Counted from the first letter of the stretch, positions 44,165 to 54,010 are shown. The stretch: 64,000 nucleotides of DNA from GMQP-bins7 sp963776565 (GCA_963776565.1 CAVZNF010000002.1:186001-250000), one strand, 5' to 3'. Made by a program: numbers and translations. Notes: generated by a model not told the origin, from the letters alone.

Positions 44165-46816
44165 CTACTCCGCTTCCTCGAAGAGACGGAGCGCCCAGTC
44201 GGCGGCAGCGATGGCGTCGAGCGCGACGCCCTCCTCCCAGGCTCGGGCGAACGCTTCGTCTGAGAGCGCCTCGCGGCACTGCGCCTTGAGGGTGTCGGCC
44301 GTGGCTCGCCTCTTGGCGATGAAACCGCGCCGCTCAGCGCGCGGATGGAGGAAGCGGCGCCAAGCAGCGTCGTGGCGTTCGTGGCAGTCGCCACGCGCGG
44401 CGAGGATCCCGGCACCTCCCTCGAGGCAGTAGGCGATGGTGCGCGGTTCCTCGATCTCCCGCGACAGCGCGAGGCTCTCGCTGAAGTGAGCGAGCGCGTC
44501 GACCGGGTCGTTGGGTCGCAGCAGGTAGCCGAGGTTGCAGAGTCCGATGGCGAGACCCGGCTTGCGGGCGTCCCGCCTGAGCAGCGCGATGCTTTCCTCC
44601 ATCGATCGTCGCCCCTGCTCCGTCTCTCCGGCGGTTTGCCTCGCGCGACGCCGAGGTTGCCGAGTGCAAGCGCCAGGTCGAGGGTTGACCCTTCACGCCG
44701 CGTGCTCGCGAGCGACGTCGCGGAGCATGCCGACGGCTCGGGCGCGGTTTCCCTGGAGACTCTCGACGCCGGCCAGAGAGCATGAGCGCGCGACGCTGAA
44801 GTTGCTCGTCGCCAGGGCCACTGTGCGCGTCCGCGGCTTCCTCGAACAGCCGCCTCGCCTCGCCGTAATCGCCACGAGCCATCGCGTTCCCGCCGAGCAC
44901 GATCAGCGTCCAGCCCACTCCCCGCTGGTCGTCGAGTTCCCGGAAGAGAGCGAGTGCCTCGTACCCAAGGCTGTCGCCGACCTCGAGATCGCTCTGCACG
45001 CTTGCGAGCACGGCGGCGGCGCGGAGTGCCCACGCGCGCGCGAGTCCTGGTCCGTGCGGGGCTCGGGAGAGCGCAGCCGCCAGCCGTTCCCGCCCCTCCC
45101 GAAAGTCACCGCGCCGCTGCCAGGTCGGCATCAGCCTGCGTCCCAGCTCGAGCGCAAGCTCAGGCTCGATCTCGAGCGCGAGGTCGAACGCGACTCGGAG
45201 GTTCTCGCGCTCCTCCTCCAGCCGGTCGAGATCGTCGTTTCCGAGCAGCGTCTCGTCGAAGGCGTCGTCGGGCGAGCGGCGGCGTAGTGGTCGAGGTGAC
45301 GACGCTTCAGGTCGTCGGCTTCGCCCGCAGCAGTGAGCTGCTCGGCGGCGAACTCGCGGATGGTCTCGAGCATCCAGAACCGGGGTTCGAGCGTCCCGTC
45401 ACGGCGGCGAAGCAGGCTCTTGTCGAGCAGCGACTGCAGCAGGTCGGGGTCCGCACCGGCGACCTGCTCCGCGGACTCGAAGCTGCAGCCGCTCCCCCGC
45501 CGGCGAACACGCTCAGCCGCCGAAACAGCGCCTGCTCGTCGGCGTCAAGGAGGTCGTGGCTCCACGCGATCGTCGAGCGCAGCGTCTCCTGCCGCGCATC
45601 CACCCCACGTCCTGCCTTGAGCAGGTCGAGGCGCTGGGAGAGCCGGTCGAGGAGCTGCGCCGGGCTGAAGACGACCACGCGCGCCGCCGCTAGCTCGAGC
45701 GCCAGGGGGAGGTTGTCCAGCCGCGCGCACAGCTTCCGCAGCTCTTCCGATGCTGCCAGCTCCACGCCGACAGTCGCTGCGCGGATGCGAAACAGCGCCT
45801 CCCCGTCCGTCTCGCTCATCGGCGGGACGGCATACACGTGCTCGCCCGGCAGCTGCAGCCGCTCCCTCGTCGTCACGACCGTCGTCACCGTCGGACACGC
45901 CTCCACGAAGGCTCCGACGAGATCCGCGGCGTCGGGAATCAGGTGCTCGACGTTGTCGACGAGCACGAGCAGCCGCCGACCGGCGAGCGCCCGCGCCAGA
46001 TCGTCGACCGGCGAGCTGTCCTTTCCCTCTATGACGCTGAGCGCCGCCGCAACCGCCGGCAACACGAGCGCCGGATCGCGCAGCGGCGCCAAGGGCGCCC
46101 AGAACACCCCGTCCGGGTAGGCGTCCGACGCCTCTGCCGCTGCCTGCAACGCCAACCTCGTCTTCCCCGTGCCGCCCGGACCCACCAAGGACACGAGGCG
46201 AACGTCCGGCTCGCCCAGCATCCCCACCACCGCCGCCAGCTCCTCCTCACGCCCGAGGAAGGGCGTCGCCGGCACCGGCAGATTCGTCCGGTGGAGGCTG
46301 CGGATCGGCGGGAACTCGCCCGCGCCCAGCTGAGACACTCGCTCCGGAGCGCTCAAGTCCTTGAACCGGTGCTCGCCGAGGTCGCGCAACTCGAACGACC
46401 CCGGCTCGAGCAGCGAGACTGTCGAGGGGGACAGCAGCGACTTGCCCGCCGTGCGCGGCGCTCATGATCCGCGCCGCCCGATGAACATCCATGCCCACAT
46501 ACTTGGGCGGATCGAGAGCCGGCTCACCGGTGTGAATACCCACGCGGATGCGGATCGGACCTGGTTCCAGCCCGACCATCGCCTCGCTCACCGCCGACAC
46601 CGCGTGGTGGGCGCTGGCGAACGCGTAGAAGAAGGCGTCTCCCTCGTAATCCACCTCGTAGCCGTAATGAGCGCCGAACGCCTCCCGCACCACGCGCCGA
46701 TGCTCTCCGAGCGCGTCGCGGTAGGCATCCATGCCCAGCTCCTCGAGCAGACTGGTCGAGCCCTCGACATCCGTGAACACCAAGGTCACGGTCCCGGACG
46801 GCTGCACGTCACTCAT
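44165..46816 (-). pseudogene. Class III nucleotide cyclase / NB-ARC ATPase / TPR regulator, copy 1 (several frame breaks)
   Basis: From ATG 46816: a cyclase domain (VTLVFTDVEGSTSLLEEL, VDYEGDAFFYAF, RVGIHTGEPALDPP). After a break near 46437 come an ATPase with GPGGTGKTRLAL and LLVLVDNVEHL, then winged-helix and TPR-like repeats down to a stop at 44165. Further breaks lie near 45490, 45272 and 44760 and probably one or two more. All segments keep family character, so the sequence is recent decay or indel error. It is a paralogue of 59459-62089. Confidence 0.75.
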
Positions 46817-46904
46817 CGATCGTGATTGTCCCCCGCATCGACGGAGAGACCGCAACGCTACTCCTTTGCTCGAGCGCCCTGGCGCTCCGGCTTCCTTGCC
46901 CGAA

Positions 46905-46976
46905 GTCGTAGTTCGACCCACGCGGGACCGCGCGCTGGCACTCGACGGACGGTCGGTCGCGCGGGCGTGTGGGTAG
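46905..46976. repeat. Dispersed imperfect palindrome, copy B
   Basis: A full unit, 72 nt, with both arms identical to copy A over at least 19 bases each and a different middle. It lies 89 bases upstream of the cyclase copy 1 start. The same left arm directly abuts the cyclase fragment at 50126. Confidence 0.78.
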
Positions 46977-47118
46977 ATGCATGGCGAGATCTAAGAACAG
47001 CGCGGGCGCCGGCTGCATGTAGCGGTTCAGGCACTCCGTGCTCGTATCGCCGGCAGCCAACGCTGGTTGTACGACGAGCCCATTAGCCCCGCAGCGGGGC
47101 GATCCCCCGCAAGGGCTG

Positions 47119-47179
47119 GGTAGGTCCAGGGGAGATTCGGGGGCTCCTAGCGTTCGACCCAGAAGCCCCCGCACCTACC
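47119..47179 (-). terminator. Hairpin just after the 47-residue protein gene
   Basis: Outer arms GGTAGGT/ACCTACC and inner arms CGGGGGCT/AGCCCCCG flank an 18-base loop, four bases beyond the small gene's stop on the minus strand. There is no T-run. It acts as a terminator or stabilising stem-loop by position only. Confidence 0.4.
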
Positions 47180-47183
47180 GGCA

Positions 47184-47327
47184 TCACGAAAGTGACTCAA
47201 GCAGCGTTGCGAGAACGCCGATGAGCGTTACCACGCCAACGGCGATTCCCACCAGAAGGCTCGCCGTTAGCAATCGTGCCTGCCGGTCCGGCCCTTGCGG
47301 GTCGGCTGGCGGCTGTTCTGCACCCAT
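47184..47327 (-). CDS. Small single-pass membrane protein
   Basis: 47 residues. ATG 47327 is preceded by AAGGAGGTGA at ideal spacing, one of the best ribosome-binding sites in the window. A soluble Pro/Gln-rich N-terminus (MGAEQPPADPQG) leads to one hydrophobic helix (LLTASLLVGIAVGVV onward to about residue 42). No family is recognised. Conservation would be needed to prove it, but the SD-helix-hairpin arrangement argues it is real. Confidence 0.55.
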   Translation of the reverse strand: MGAEQPPADPQGPDRQARLLTASLLVGIAVGVVTLIGVLATLLESLS

Positions 47328-47564
47328 TCCCAGTTCACCTCCTTCGCCTCGAACACAGCCCCCGTGTCCTCGGCTGGAGGTGGTCCGAACCTAGACCCCC
47401 GAACGGGGGTAGCCCGACGTTGGATCAGGTGCTAAGGGCTCTACGCTGGGAGCGCGACAAGGCGCCTGTGCCGCCCCTCAGTAGTTCCGGGTAGACGGGG
47501 TCAGCGGCTGCCCTGATGCGCTTTGGGTTGCTGTGGGTCAGCGTGCAGGTGAAGGAGGGCGCTG

Positions 47565-48335
47565 ATGCGCCGGATCAATCTAGAGGGCCAGGGCGGCATG
47601 CGTGAGCACAGGGCTGCCGCCACGACAGCAGGGATCCTCTACTTCACCGGTACGGTGGCCGGAGTCTTGAGCGTGGTCGTCAGTGCTCCGCTTCGTGATG
47701 CGGGCGATCCGTTGGCCTATGCCGTGGAGCACTCCGGAGCAGTGGTGACTACTGGCCTGCTCGTGCTCGTCATGGGGCTATCGCTCGCGTTCGTCCCCGT
47801 CGTGTTGTTCCGGGTGCTGCGCCCGATAGACGAGGTGCTGGCGGTCGGCTACCTGATTGTGCGAGGAGCTATAGAGACCACTTGCTACGTCGTCCTCGCG
47901 ATTGGCTGGCTGCTGCTCGTGCCCCTGGGTGAGACAATGGCAGCAGGTGCGGGCACTGCATCACCGGCAGGCGTCCGAGTTGGCAACCTCGTCATCGATG
48001 CTGACGGCGCGAACGGCGTGCTCGCGCTCGTGTTCTGCCTTAGTGCCACCATGTTCTACGTACTGCTCTACCGGTCGCGCATCGTTCCGCGCTGGATCTC
48101 AGAGTGGGGTCTTGTGGCGATCCCCTTCTACGTCGCTGACTACCTGCTTCTGATGTACGGCGTCTTCGACATGAACGCTCCCGCACAGGTTCTCATGTAC
48201 CTGCCGCTGGCGGTGCAGGAGATGGTCTTGGCGGTCTGGATGATCGCGCGCGGCTTCCGTCCGGCAGCTGTCTCGACCACGTCCGAGCGATTCGTTTCAC
48301 GCCGTCCTCTGGACGCTGAAGCTCGGCTGACGTAG
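47565..48335 (+). CDS. DUF4386-type membrane protein
   Basis: 256 residues with about six membrane helices; GGAGGG precedes ATG 47565. The pattern (TAGILYFTGTVAGVLSVV, a long loop, FRVLRPIDEVLAVGYL, then PRWISEWGLV) fits the DUF4386 family of uncharacterised integral membrane proteins. Unbroken frame, ordinary codon use, followed by a half copy of the dispersed repeat. Confidence 0.75.
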   Translation: MRRINLEGQGGMREHRAAATTAGILYFTGTVAGVLSVVVSAPLRDAGDPLAYAVEHSGAVVTTGLLVLVMGLSLAFVPVVLFRVLRPIDEVLAVGYLIVRGAIETTCYVVLAIGWLLLVPLGETMAAGAGTASPAGVRVGNLVIDADGANGVLALVFCLSATMFYVLLYRSRIVPRWISEWGLVAIPFYVADYLLLMYGVFDMNAPAQVLMYLPLAVQEMVLAVWMIARGFRPAAVSTTSERFVSRRPLDAEARLT

Positions 48336-48390
48336 GGGTCGAACCAGCCACTTCCGCTCGCCTGACGCTCCCCCGCGCGCCCGCGTCCGA

Positions 48391-48421
48391 CGGACGGTCG
48401 ATCACCCGCGCGTGTGGGTAG
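48391..48421. repeat. Right half of the dispersed palindrome, diverged
   Basis: CGGACGGTCGATCACCCGCG then CGTGTGGGTAG: same right end as copies A-C with several changes inside. It lies between the DUF4386 gene and the peptidase gene. Confidence 0.6.
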
Positions 48422-48495
48422 GTGCGGCGGTGCGATCGCCCTCCGCACGATCGCTTGCACAGAAGCAGATTCGACTAGCGCCGATAATCCGTCCC

Positions 48496-49686
48496 ATGGC
48501 TCTCCAGAAGCTGATGGCGACGCTCGCAACGATGGTCCTCTTCGGAAGTGGAGCTGCTGCGGCGGCACTTGCCGACTCTCCGCCGACGACGACTGAGCCA
48601 ACGACGAGCACGGAGACGACGACTACGACCGAGACAACGACTGCGACGGAGACGACGAGCACGGAGACGACGAGCACGCAGACGACAGCCCCTGCAGAGA
48701 CCACGACGACGGCGCCGCCGAAGTCCACAACAACCGCCTCGTCACCGCCTCGGCGGGCGAATCGCGATAACACACTCCCTTATGGAGCAAGCGTGCCCGA
48801 TGCGCCGTCCCCGAACGTGCGGCCGACGAGTCCGCATCGTAAGAAGCATCGGCACCGAGTCTCGAAGCCGCTCAGGGTCACCCCGCCGCTCGGCCAAGGC
48901 AACTACGTCTTTCCCGTCGTAGGTGTCTCGGGCTACGGCGATTCCTACGGCGCGTTCCGAGGCGACGTCCACGGGAAATGGCACCACGGCGACGACATCT
49001 TCGCCGCGCTCGGCGCCCCGGTCGTGGCGGTCGCGAACGGAACGATCAACCGCGTCGGCTGGCACAAGCGCGGCGGCTGGCGGCTCTGGGTGCGGGACGC
49101 GGCGGCCAACCAGTTCTACTATGCGCATCTCTCAGGCTATGCCCCGAGGGTGTTTCACACGAGGCACGTGAGGGCTGGAGACGTGCTCGGCTTCGTCGGC
49201 AACACCGGTGATGCCTTTGCCAGTCCGCCGCATCTCCATTTCGAGGTTCACCCGCATCAGCTGCTCCGACTCCGGTACGACGGGGCAGTTGATCCCACGA
49301 CGTACCTCAACAGCTGGCCGCGCATGCGATCCGTCCATGCACCGTTCCCGGTGCATCCGCGACTTCCGAGGCACCCGAGGTTCCGCAGAGAAGCTCGCCA
49401 GGCGTTCCGTCAACTTCTCGTCGCTCGACACTTGATCGAGCAACCCACCACGCCGATCGAGCAGCCGGAGGTCGACCAGCCAGCGCGCCGGAGTGCCCCC
49501 GCAACGCCAGGGCTCCTGGCGTTGCGTGAAGCATCGGTGATGCCGACAGTGAATGCGGGAAGCGCGACGCCCACAGTTCCTCTGGTGTTCGCGCTGCTCG
49601 TCATCGCCGTCTTCGTGGCGACGCCGGTTCTAGCGACGATGGTGCTAGGGCGTCTCTCGCGCAGCAGGACCTCTGAGGCCTCGTAG
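48496..49686 (+). CDS. M23 (LytM) family metallopeptidase, membrane-anchored
   Basis: 396 residues from ATG 48496. A signal peptide (to about residue 20) is followed by a Thr/Glu-rich low-complexity linker (about 25-75), then the peptidase: WHHGDDIFAALGAPV gives the first metal His and Asp, HLHFEVH the third ligand and catalytic His. A C-terminal membrane helix (about 360-385) with a basic tail anchors it. By family it cuts peptidoglycan cross-links or acts as a degenerate activator; the metal ligands look intact. Confidence 0.85.
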   Translation: MALQKLMATLATMVLFGSGAAAAALADSPPTTTEPTTSTETTTTTETTTATETTSTETTSTQTTAPAETTTTAPPKSTTTASSPPRRANRDNTLPYGASVPDAPSPNVRPTSPHRKKHRHRVSKPLRVTPPLGQGNYVFPVVGVSGYGDSYGAFRGDVHGKWHHGDDIFAALGAPVVAVANGTINRVGWHKRGGWRLWVRDAAANQFYYAHLSGYAPRVFHTRHVRAGDVLGFVGNTGDAFASPPHLHFEVHPHQLLRLRYDGAVDPTTYLNSWPRMRSVHAPFPVHPRLPRHPRFRREARQAFRQLLVARHLIEQPTTPIEQPEVDQPARRSAPATPGLLALREASVMPTVNAGSATPTVPLVFALLVIAVFVATPVLATMVLGRLSRSRTSEAS

Positions 49687-49776
49687 GCAGCCTACGCGGC
49701 GCCGGGCATGCGAGCGTCGACTCTGAGGCCGTATCGGTCTTCGATGAGCTTCTTGGGATTCATCGGCTTCTTCTGT

Positions 49777-50126
49777 CTACCGAGCTCTCGCCGCCCGATG
49801 CACGTCCATGCCTACGTACTTCGGCGGGTCGAGCGCAGGCTCGCCGGTGTGAATGCCGACGCGGATGCGGATCGGACCGGTCTCCAGCCCGACCAGCGCC
49901 TCGCTCACCGCGCCGACACCGCGTGTGGGGCGCTGGCGAACGCGTAGAAGAAGGCGTCTCCCTCGTAGTCGACCTCGTAATTCTGGAAGAGACCGAAGGC
50001 GTCACGCACGACTCGCCGGTGATCGCCGAGCGCGTCGCGGTAGGCATCCGTACCCAGCTCTTCGAGAAGCTTGGTCGACCCCTCGGCGTCCGTGAACACC
50101 AAGGTCACGGTCCCGGACGGCTGCAC
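49777..50126 (-). pseudogene. Truncated class III cyclase fragment, copy 2
   Basis: It starts MQPSGTVTLVFTDAEGSTKL at 50126, close to residue 4 of the other two copies, and passes VDYEGDAFFYAF. It shifts frame near 49915 (GLETGPIRIRVGIHTGEPA in the next frame) and ends at a stop at 49777 after GMDVHRAAR. The ATPase and TPR parts are missing. It abuts dispersed repeat copy C only six bases upstream. Confidence 0.75.
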
Positions 50127-50131
50127 GTCGC

Positions 50132-50201
50132 CGTAGTTCGACCCACGCGGGACCGCGCGGGGTAGTCGACAAGACGGTCGCTCACACGGGCGTGTGGGTA
50201 G
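50132..50201. repeat. Dispersed imperfect palindrome, copy C
   Basis: A full unit, 70 nt, with the left arm CGTAGTTCGACCCACGCGGG identical to A and B. The right arm has CTCACACGGGCGTGTGGGTAG-type changes at three positions. The changes leave the terminal ACCCAC/GTGGGT pairing intact. Confidence 0.75.
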
Positions 50202-50340
50202 GTACGCCGGCGAGGCTCAAGCGAGAGGAAGCCGCACGGCGCCGCGCGGCCTCCGGGCGCGATGTCCTACGCCTTCGTCTCGCGCGCGCGCTGGGTCGCG
50301 GCTTGAGCGATTCTTGACCGCCGCGTCCGAAGCTCCCCCT

Positions 50341-50625
50341 ATGAACGAAGACCACGCGGCGGTGAGGACGAAGAACTCACGTCCGGGGTGGCTCGTGGTG
50401 CTGGCCGGAGGGTTCCTTGGCGCGCTGGTCGGCGCCGTGATCGGCTACGCGACGTGGGAGCCTTGCGTCCCCGATCCGAACGTGTTCTTGGACTGTCTCT
50501 TTGACGAACCCGAGGTCGACGCGTTCAACGGAGCGTTTTTGGGCCTATGGATCGGAACATGTGCTGGCCTGTTGCTGCTGGTTCCACGGACGAGGCAGTT
50601 CAGGAATTGGCGAGGCCGCGCCTGA
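50341..50625 (+). CDS. Small two-helix membrane protein
   Basis: 94 residues from ATG 50341. Helix 1 (WLVVLAGGFLGALVGAVIG) and helix 2 (GAFLGLWIGTCAGLLLL) flank a loop with two Cys and acidic residues. No family is recognised. The frame is clean and ends 28 bases before a half copy of the dispersed repeat. Confidence 0.5.
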   Translation: MNEDHAAVRTKNSRPGWLVVLAGGFLGALVGAVIGYATWEPCVPDPNVFLDCLFDEPEVDAFNGAFLGLWIGTCAGLLLLVPRTRQFRNWRGRA

Positions 50626-50652
50626 TCCCGTCGGGCGCCGTGCGCTCGATGC

Positions 50653-50681
50653 TCGGTCGGTCCATGCAGGCGTGTGGGTAG
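50653..50681. repeat. Right half of the dispersed palindrome, diverged
   Basis: TCGGTCGGTCCATGCAGGCG followed by TGTGGGTAG keeps the terminal part of the right arm only. It lies in the 237-base gap between the small membrane protein and the winged-helix gene. That gap also contains a short unassigned frame beginning MDRIEAVERLGWDD that breaks after about 25 codons. Confidence 0.55.
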
Positions 50682-50862
50682 CTCGGCGGCTAATTCCACG
50701 TCATTTCGAACGTGGACAGGATCGAGGCAGTGGAGAGGCTCGGCTGGGACGACATCAGGGCGATCTTCGCCGCGCTTCGCGAGCGAGATCGCTGCGGTGA
50801 CCCCCGCCGAATTCCTCCTCGCCTTCGATCGGCAGCGAGCTGCTCACTTGACCGTGGCCGAC

Positions 50863-51915
50863 CTAGCTTCCGTCGGGGTACCCGCCCCGGTGCAGGACCA
50901 TCGGGTACCTCGGCAGAGCCGATGCCGGGTCGGCCAGCACGGCATCGGTCCGCGCCCGGTAAGGGTTGCGCATCGCCCGCCAGCCGTCCGGATAAGGCTG
51001 CAGGCCGAGCGCGAGTTGCCGCCCGGTGATGAGCGCCTTGGCCAGCCGGTCGAAGTCTCCGCCGAGGCGCTTTCGCCAGCGCCGCTCGACAGCCTTAACG
51101 AGGCGGGCGTGCTGCGCCTGTGCCGCCAGGCCCTGTTCCGTCAGCATGGCCAGCTTGGAACCGCTGGCGGGGTCAGGCTGGACGGCAACGTACCCGTTGC
51201 GTTGGAGGAAGCCGACCGCCGCCGTGATCGCCTCCTTCGACACACCCGAGCGGGCCGGCAGGTCCCGTACCGGTACCGCGTCGGCGGACAACACTCGTAC
51301 CACGTTGACGCTCAACGCCAGCGAGAGGTCGGACTCGTCCTCGTATTCGAGAGTGAAGGAGACCAGCGCCTGCGAGAGCAATGCGACGAGGTCCTCGGCC
51401 ACCGCGCCGGGTGCGGCGCGGACATGCCCGGCGCGCATGCCATCGGCGTACCCGACCACCGGCAGGTACAGCGGAAGCGCCGGGTCGGTTACGCTCGACA
51501 GCGCCTGGCGAAGCTCGTCGATCGCGGCGTCGCCGAACCGCTCGCGCCATCGCTGTTCGACTTCGCCGGCGAGCGGTCGCCACACCTCCTGTGCGCGCCG
51601 GCCGCCGGGCTCGGGGCGGACCGTCTGGTCCGCCGGCTCGACGCGGATGTACCCCCAGCGCTGCAGGCCGTCAAAGTTTGTGATCCTGCCGTTCGCCTCG
51701 ACCGCGCTCAATGCCACCCCGTCGGGCGGTATGAGCCGCATGAAGTTCGACCACATCACCATGGACGTGAGCCACACCCCGCTTCCCTTCTTATTGCCGG
51801 TGTGGTGTTCAACCCGGTGCTCGAACTCGTTGTCGAATTCGATCGTGAACGCGATCAGCGCCTGCGACAGCGCGGTGGGCAGTGATCGTGTCGGCTGTGA
51901 CGGGCGAGAAGCCAC
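50863..51915 (-). CDS. Tandem winged-helix (MarR-like) regulator
   Basis: 350 residues from GTG 51915, apparently two copies of a similar unit: N-terminal (LSQALIAFTIEFDNEFEHR, MVMWSNFMRLIPPDGVALSAVEAN) and C-terminal (LSQALVSFTLEYEDESDLS, VNVVRVLSADAVPVRDLPAR, GVSKEAITAAVGFLQRNGYV). Each ends in a wing-like strand followed by a dimerisation helix. Single-chain tandem winged helices of this type are probably DNA-binding repressors, but ligand and target are unknown. Confidence 0.6.
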   Translation of the reverse strand: MASRPSQPTRSLPTALSQALIAFTIEFDNEFEHRVEHHTGNKKGSGVWLTSMVMWSNFMRLIPPDGVALSAVEANGRITNFDGLQRWGYIRVEPADQTVRPEPGGRRAQEVWRPLAGEVEQRWRERFGDAAIDELRQALSSVTDPALPLYLPVVGYADGMRAGHVRAAPGAVAEDLVALLSQALVSFTLEYEDESDLSLALSVNVVRVLSADAVPVRDLPARSGVSKEAITAAVGFLQRNGYVAVQPDPASGSKLAMLTEQGLAAQAQHARLVKAVERRWRKRLGGDFDRLAKALITGRQLALGLQPYPDGWRAMRNPYRARTDAVLADPASALPRYPMVLHRGGYPDGS

Positions 51916-52113
51916 GCGGGAACCCTATGCCAGCCCTCGCGATGTGCCCGGCGCTAAGGTCCTGCTCGAGAGTGGTTTTGTAGCCAGCACTGGCGACGAA
52001 ATGGTCAATCTGTAGTCAACCTCGAAGCTGGCGCACGACGGCGTCCAGCGACGTGCTGTATCGGGTTCAAGCCGTGTCTGGCGTCGCTTGGTGCCGGTTC
52101 GCGCTCTCAGCCC

Positions 52114-52154
52114 CATGGTAAGGAGGGGTCGACGGTTCGACTCCGTAGAGGGCT
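52114..52154 (+). repeat. Attachment-site core, decayed copy 3
   Basis: CATGGTAAGGAGGGG-TCGACGG and the rest match the tRNA-Thr 3' half with two single-base losses and one substitution. The same downstream elements follow (GCCGCTTGGTTGCTGGGA, and the paired GGAGACG/GGAAACG motif about 75 bases on). It bounds a second unit (44.0-52.1 kb). Confidence 0.75.
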
Positions 52155-52253
52155 CTGCGAGATGCCGCTTGGTTGCTGGGATTGTGGGACCGCCGCTCGC
52201 GGGGCGGCGGGGTCGAGGGGCACGTCTGGAGACGAGTTTGGAAACGGGGCGCT

Positions 52254-53258
52254 CTAGGGCTTCGGGAGAGGGAGTCGCCAGACAGTTGTCACGTCGTGCG
52301 CGGAAACCCAGACTGCACCGAAGCCGACGATCGCCGCACCGCTCCCGGAGGACGGTCCGTAGCGCTCCACCACTTGATTCGTGCGCGGGTCGATTCGTGT
52401 CAGCAGGGATCTAGTGCCACGCGCCCATACCCAGCCTCCGCCGACCGTCATGTCTCCGCCCTCTCCGACCACGTTCGCCCTGATGCTCGCGGCGACCTTC
52501 GCCGTCCCTGGGGCAAGGCGAGTCACCGAGCCGGTGATCTGATTGAGCGTCCAGACGCCTGCCTCGCCGACATCTAGGAAACGAGGTCCGCCGTTCACCT
52601 TTGTGGTCGCGACGACTCGGTTCGACCGCGGGTTGATCTTCTGAACGAGGTTGCTCGCCGGATTCGTGACCCAGACGGCGCCGTAGCCGACGCGAACCGC
52701 TGCCGCGTTCTCGCGGACCGGGATGCGGGCGACGACGCGCAGCGATTTCGGGTTCACGCGGGCGACCCGGCACGCGAAGCAGCTCGCTCCGTCGACCACG
52801 AGCCAGACCCCGCCAGCGCCTGCACCCACGCTCCCCTCACCGCCGAGGCCGGGCGGGATCGCAAGCCGCACAAAGCCGCCGACCTTGTTGGTGGCCGGAT
52901 CGATGCGAGCGAGCCCTGGCGTCCCGCACGTCGCGGTCCACAGCGCGCCGAATCCAACGTCCGTCGCCTCACAAGGCGCCTGTGGCACCCGGATCGTCGC
53001 GGTGGTCGCACCGGAGTCCGGATCGAGGCGACGAATCACCCTCGTCGGCGGATCGGAGAGCCACACGCCGCCTGCACCCGCCGCGAGCCAGTCGCCCGGG
53101 GCAACGATCTTCGTTGCGCCCGCCTGCTCGATGTCCGTTATCGGCGGGTCACTCGCCCGCGCCGATGCACCGCTCATCGCACCGAGAGCAAATAGGCAGG
53201 CAGCCAGTGTCGCCCATCGACGCCGCCCCACCCGCCGATCGCGCTGATGAGCTGCCAC
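52254..53258 (-). CDS. Secreted beta-propeller (YVTN/NHL-like) protein
   Basis: 334 residues. GTG 53258 is chosen for its AAAGGAAG ribosome-binding site and the signal peptide that follows (WATLAACLFALGAMSGASARA). The mature chain is a series of about 45-residue blades, each with a GxGAVWVT-like strand and a RIDP-T-NKV-type turn (ARIDPATNKV, QKINPRSNRV, TRIDPRTNQV). Two Cys pairs lie mid-chain (CFAC). The fold is clear; the ligand is not. Confidence 0.7.
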   Translation of the reverse strand: MAAHQRDRRVGRRRWATLAACLFALGAMSGASARASDPPITDIEQAGATKIVAPGDWLAAGAGGVWLSDPPTRVIRRLDPDSGATTATIRVPQAPCEATDVGFGALWTATCGTPGLARIDPATNKVGGFVRLAIPPGLGGEGSVGAGAGGVWLVVDGASCFACRVARVNPKSLRVVARIPVRENAAAVRVGYGAVWVTNPASNLVQKINPRSNRVVATTKVNGGPRFLDVGEAGVWTLNQITGSVTRLAPGTAKVAASIRANVVGEGGDMTVGGGWVWARGTRSLLTRIDPRTNQVVERYGPSSGSGAAIVGFGAVWVSAHDVTTVWRLPLPKP

Positions 53259-53432
53259 ATCTTCCTTTCCGCCATTGGGCTCGCCGCTGCGCTCGAGGCG
53301 CTGCGCTCGGACAGCCTGTATCCGGAGCCGCCTCGTGTCAACGATGCCCGCCGTCTGCGCCAACGGCGACGTGGACGAGGTCCTAGCCGCCCGGCTGAAG
53401 TCGTGAGAGACGATCCGACTTCCTCGCCAGAA

Positions 53433-53500
53433 GTCGTAGTTCGACCCACGCCGGATCGTGCGCCGGTGCCGTAGGGTCGGTCCGTCGCGCGGGCAGGTAG
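53433..53500. repeat. Dispersed imperfect palindrome, copy D (diverged)
   Basis: The left arm GTCGTAGTTCGACCCACGCC is intact; the right arm is GTCGGTCCGTCGCGCGGGCA followed by GGTAGG, so the terminal stem is weakened. It lies between the beta-propeller gene and VOC copy 1. Confidence 0.65.
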
Positions 53501-53552
53501 GTCGGTGCCACAGGCGATAGGTCGGCGTGCCAGGTATCACCCGCACACAGCA

Positions 53553-53970
53553 ATGTCCTCATCCCAAGCCCTGGAGGTGCGCAACGTGGTAGCGGACAAC
53601 AGAATCTCGGCGGTTCTCTGCTCGACCGATCTCATCAGGAGCCAAGAGTTCTACGAGCAGAAGGTCGGGCTGAGGTTGTCCCCGGAAACGATCGAGAACC
53701 ACCTCGTGTTCGAGTGCGGGGATGGCACCACTCTCCTCGTCTACGGGCGCGGCAACCCGAACCAAGCCGACCATACGCAGGTGCGGTTCTGGACGAGCGA
53801 CGTCGCCACCGACGTCCAGGAGCTGAAGGAGAGGGGTGTCGTCTTCGAGGAGTACGACTTCCCTGCGTTCAAGACTGTCGATTCGATCGGAACGAGTCCG
53901 CGGCATCGGGAAGTCGGCGTGGTTCAAGGATCCGGACGGGAACACGATCGCCCTGTTCCAGCCCGAATAG
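53553..53970 (+). pseudogene. VOC/glyoxalase-fold protein, copy 1 (one-base frame break)
   Basis: Nearly identical in DNA to 62210-62626 from 50 bases upstream of the start to the stop. The chain (ISAVLCSTDLIRSQEFYEQK onward) is a single VOC module. At 53897-53899 this copy reads AGTCCGCGG where copy 2 reads AGTCGCGG. The extra C shifts the last 24 codons; the original end (WFKDPDGNTIALFQPE) is still readable to TAG 53970. Codon-level identity elsewhere says the duplication is recent or the base is an error. Confidence 0.8.
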
Positions 53971-53990
53971 GCTCGGCTTCCTCGCCCGAA

Positions 53991-54010
53991 GTCGTAGTTC
54001 GACCCACGCT
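53991..54010. repeat. Left half of the dispersed palindrome
   Basis: GTCGTAGTTCGACCCACGCT, a left arm only, 20 bases after VOC copy 1. The following bases match no right arm. Confidence 0.65.

Larger units (their letters stand above)
46817..47183. other. Gap of 367 bases with dispersed repeat copy B and a hairpin
   Basis: It holds the promoter side of the cyclase copy 1 gene, repeat copy B (46905-46976) and the 61-nt hairpin at 47119-47179. No coding frame here has a ribosome-binding site or family match. Confidence 0.5.

Noticed and set aside
43776..44279. Minus-strand peptide containing SDGLEPSTPSLP
   Set aside because: It is the translated complement of the tRNA-Thr-derived attachment repeat, not a real protein.
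46731..46976. Short proteins ending in VVVRPTRDRA-like sequence on the plus strand
   Set aside because: They are read-through of the dispersed palindrome; the same peptide appears after unrelated genes.
41003..53500. Integron attC array
   Set aside because: The palindromes separate genes, but they lack canonical RYYYAAC/GTTRRRY ends, genes point both ways, and no integron integrase is present.
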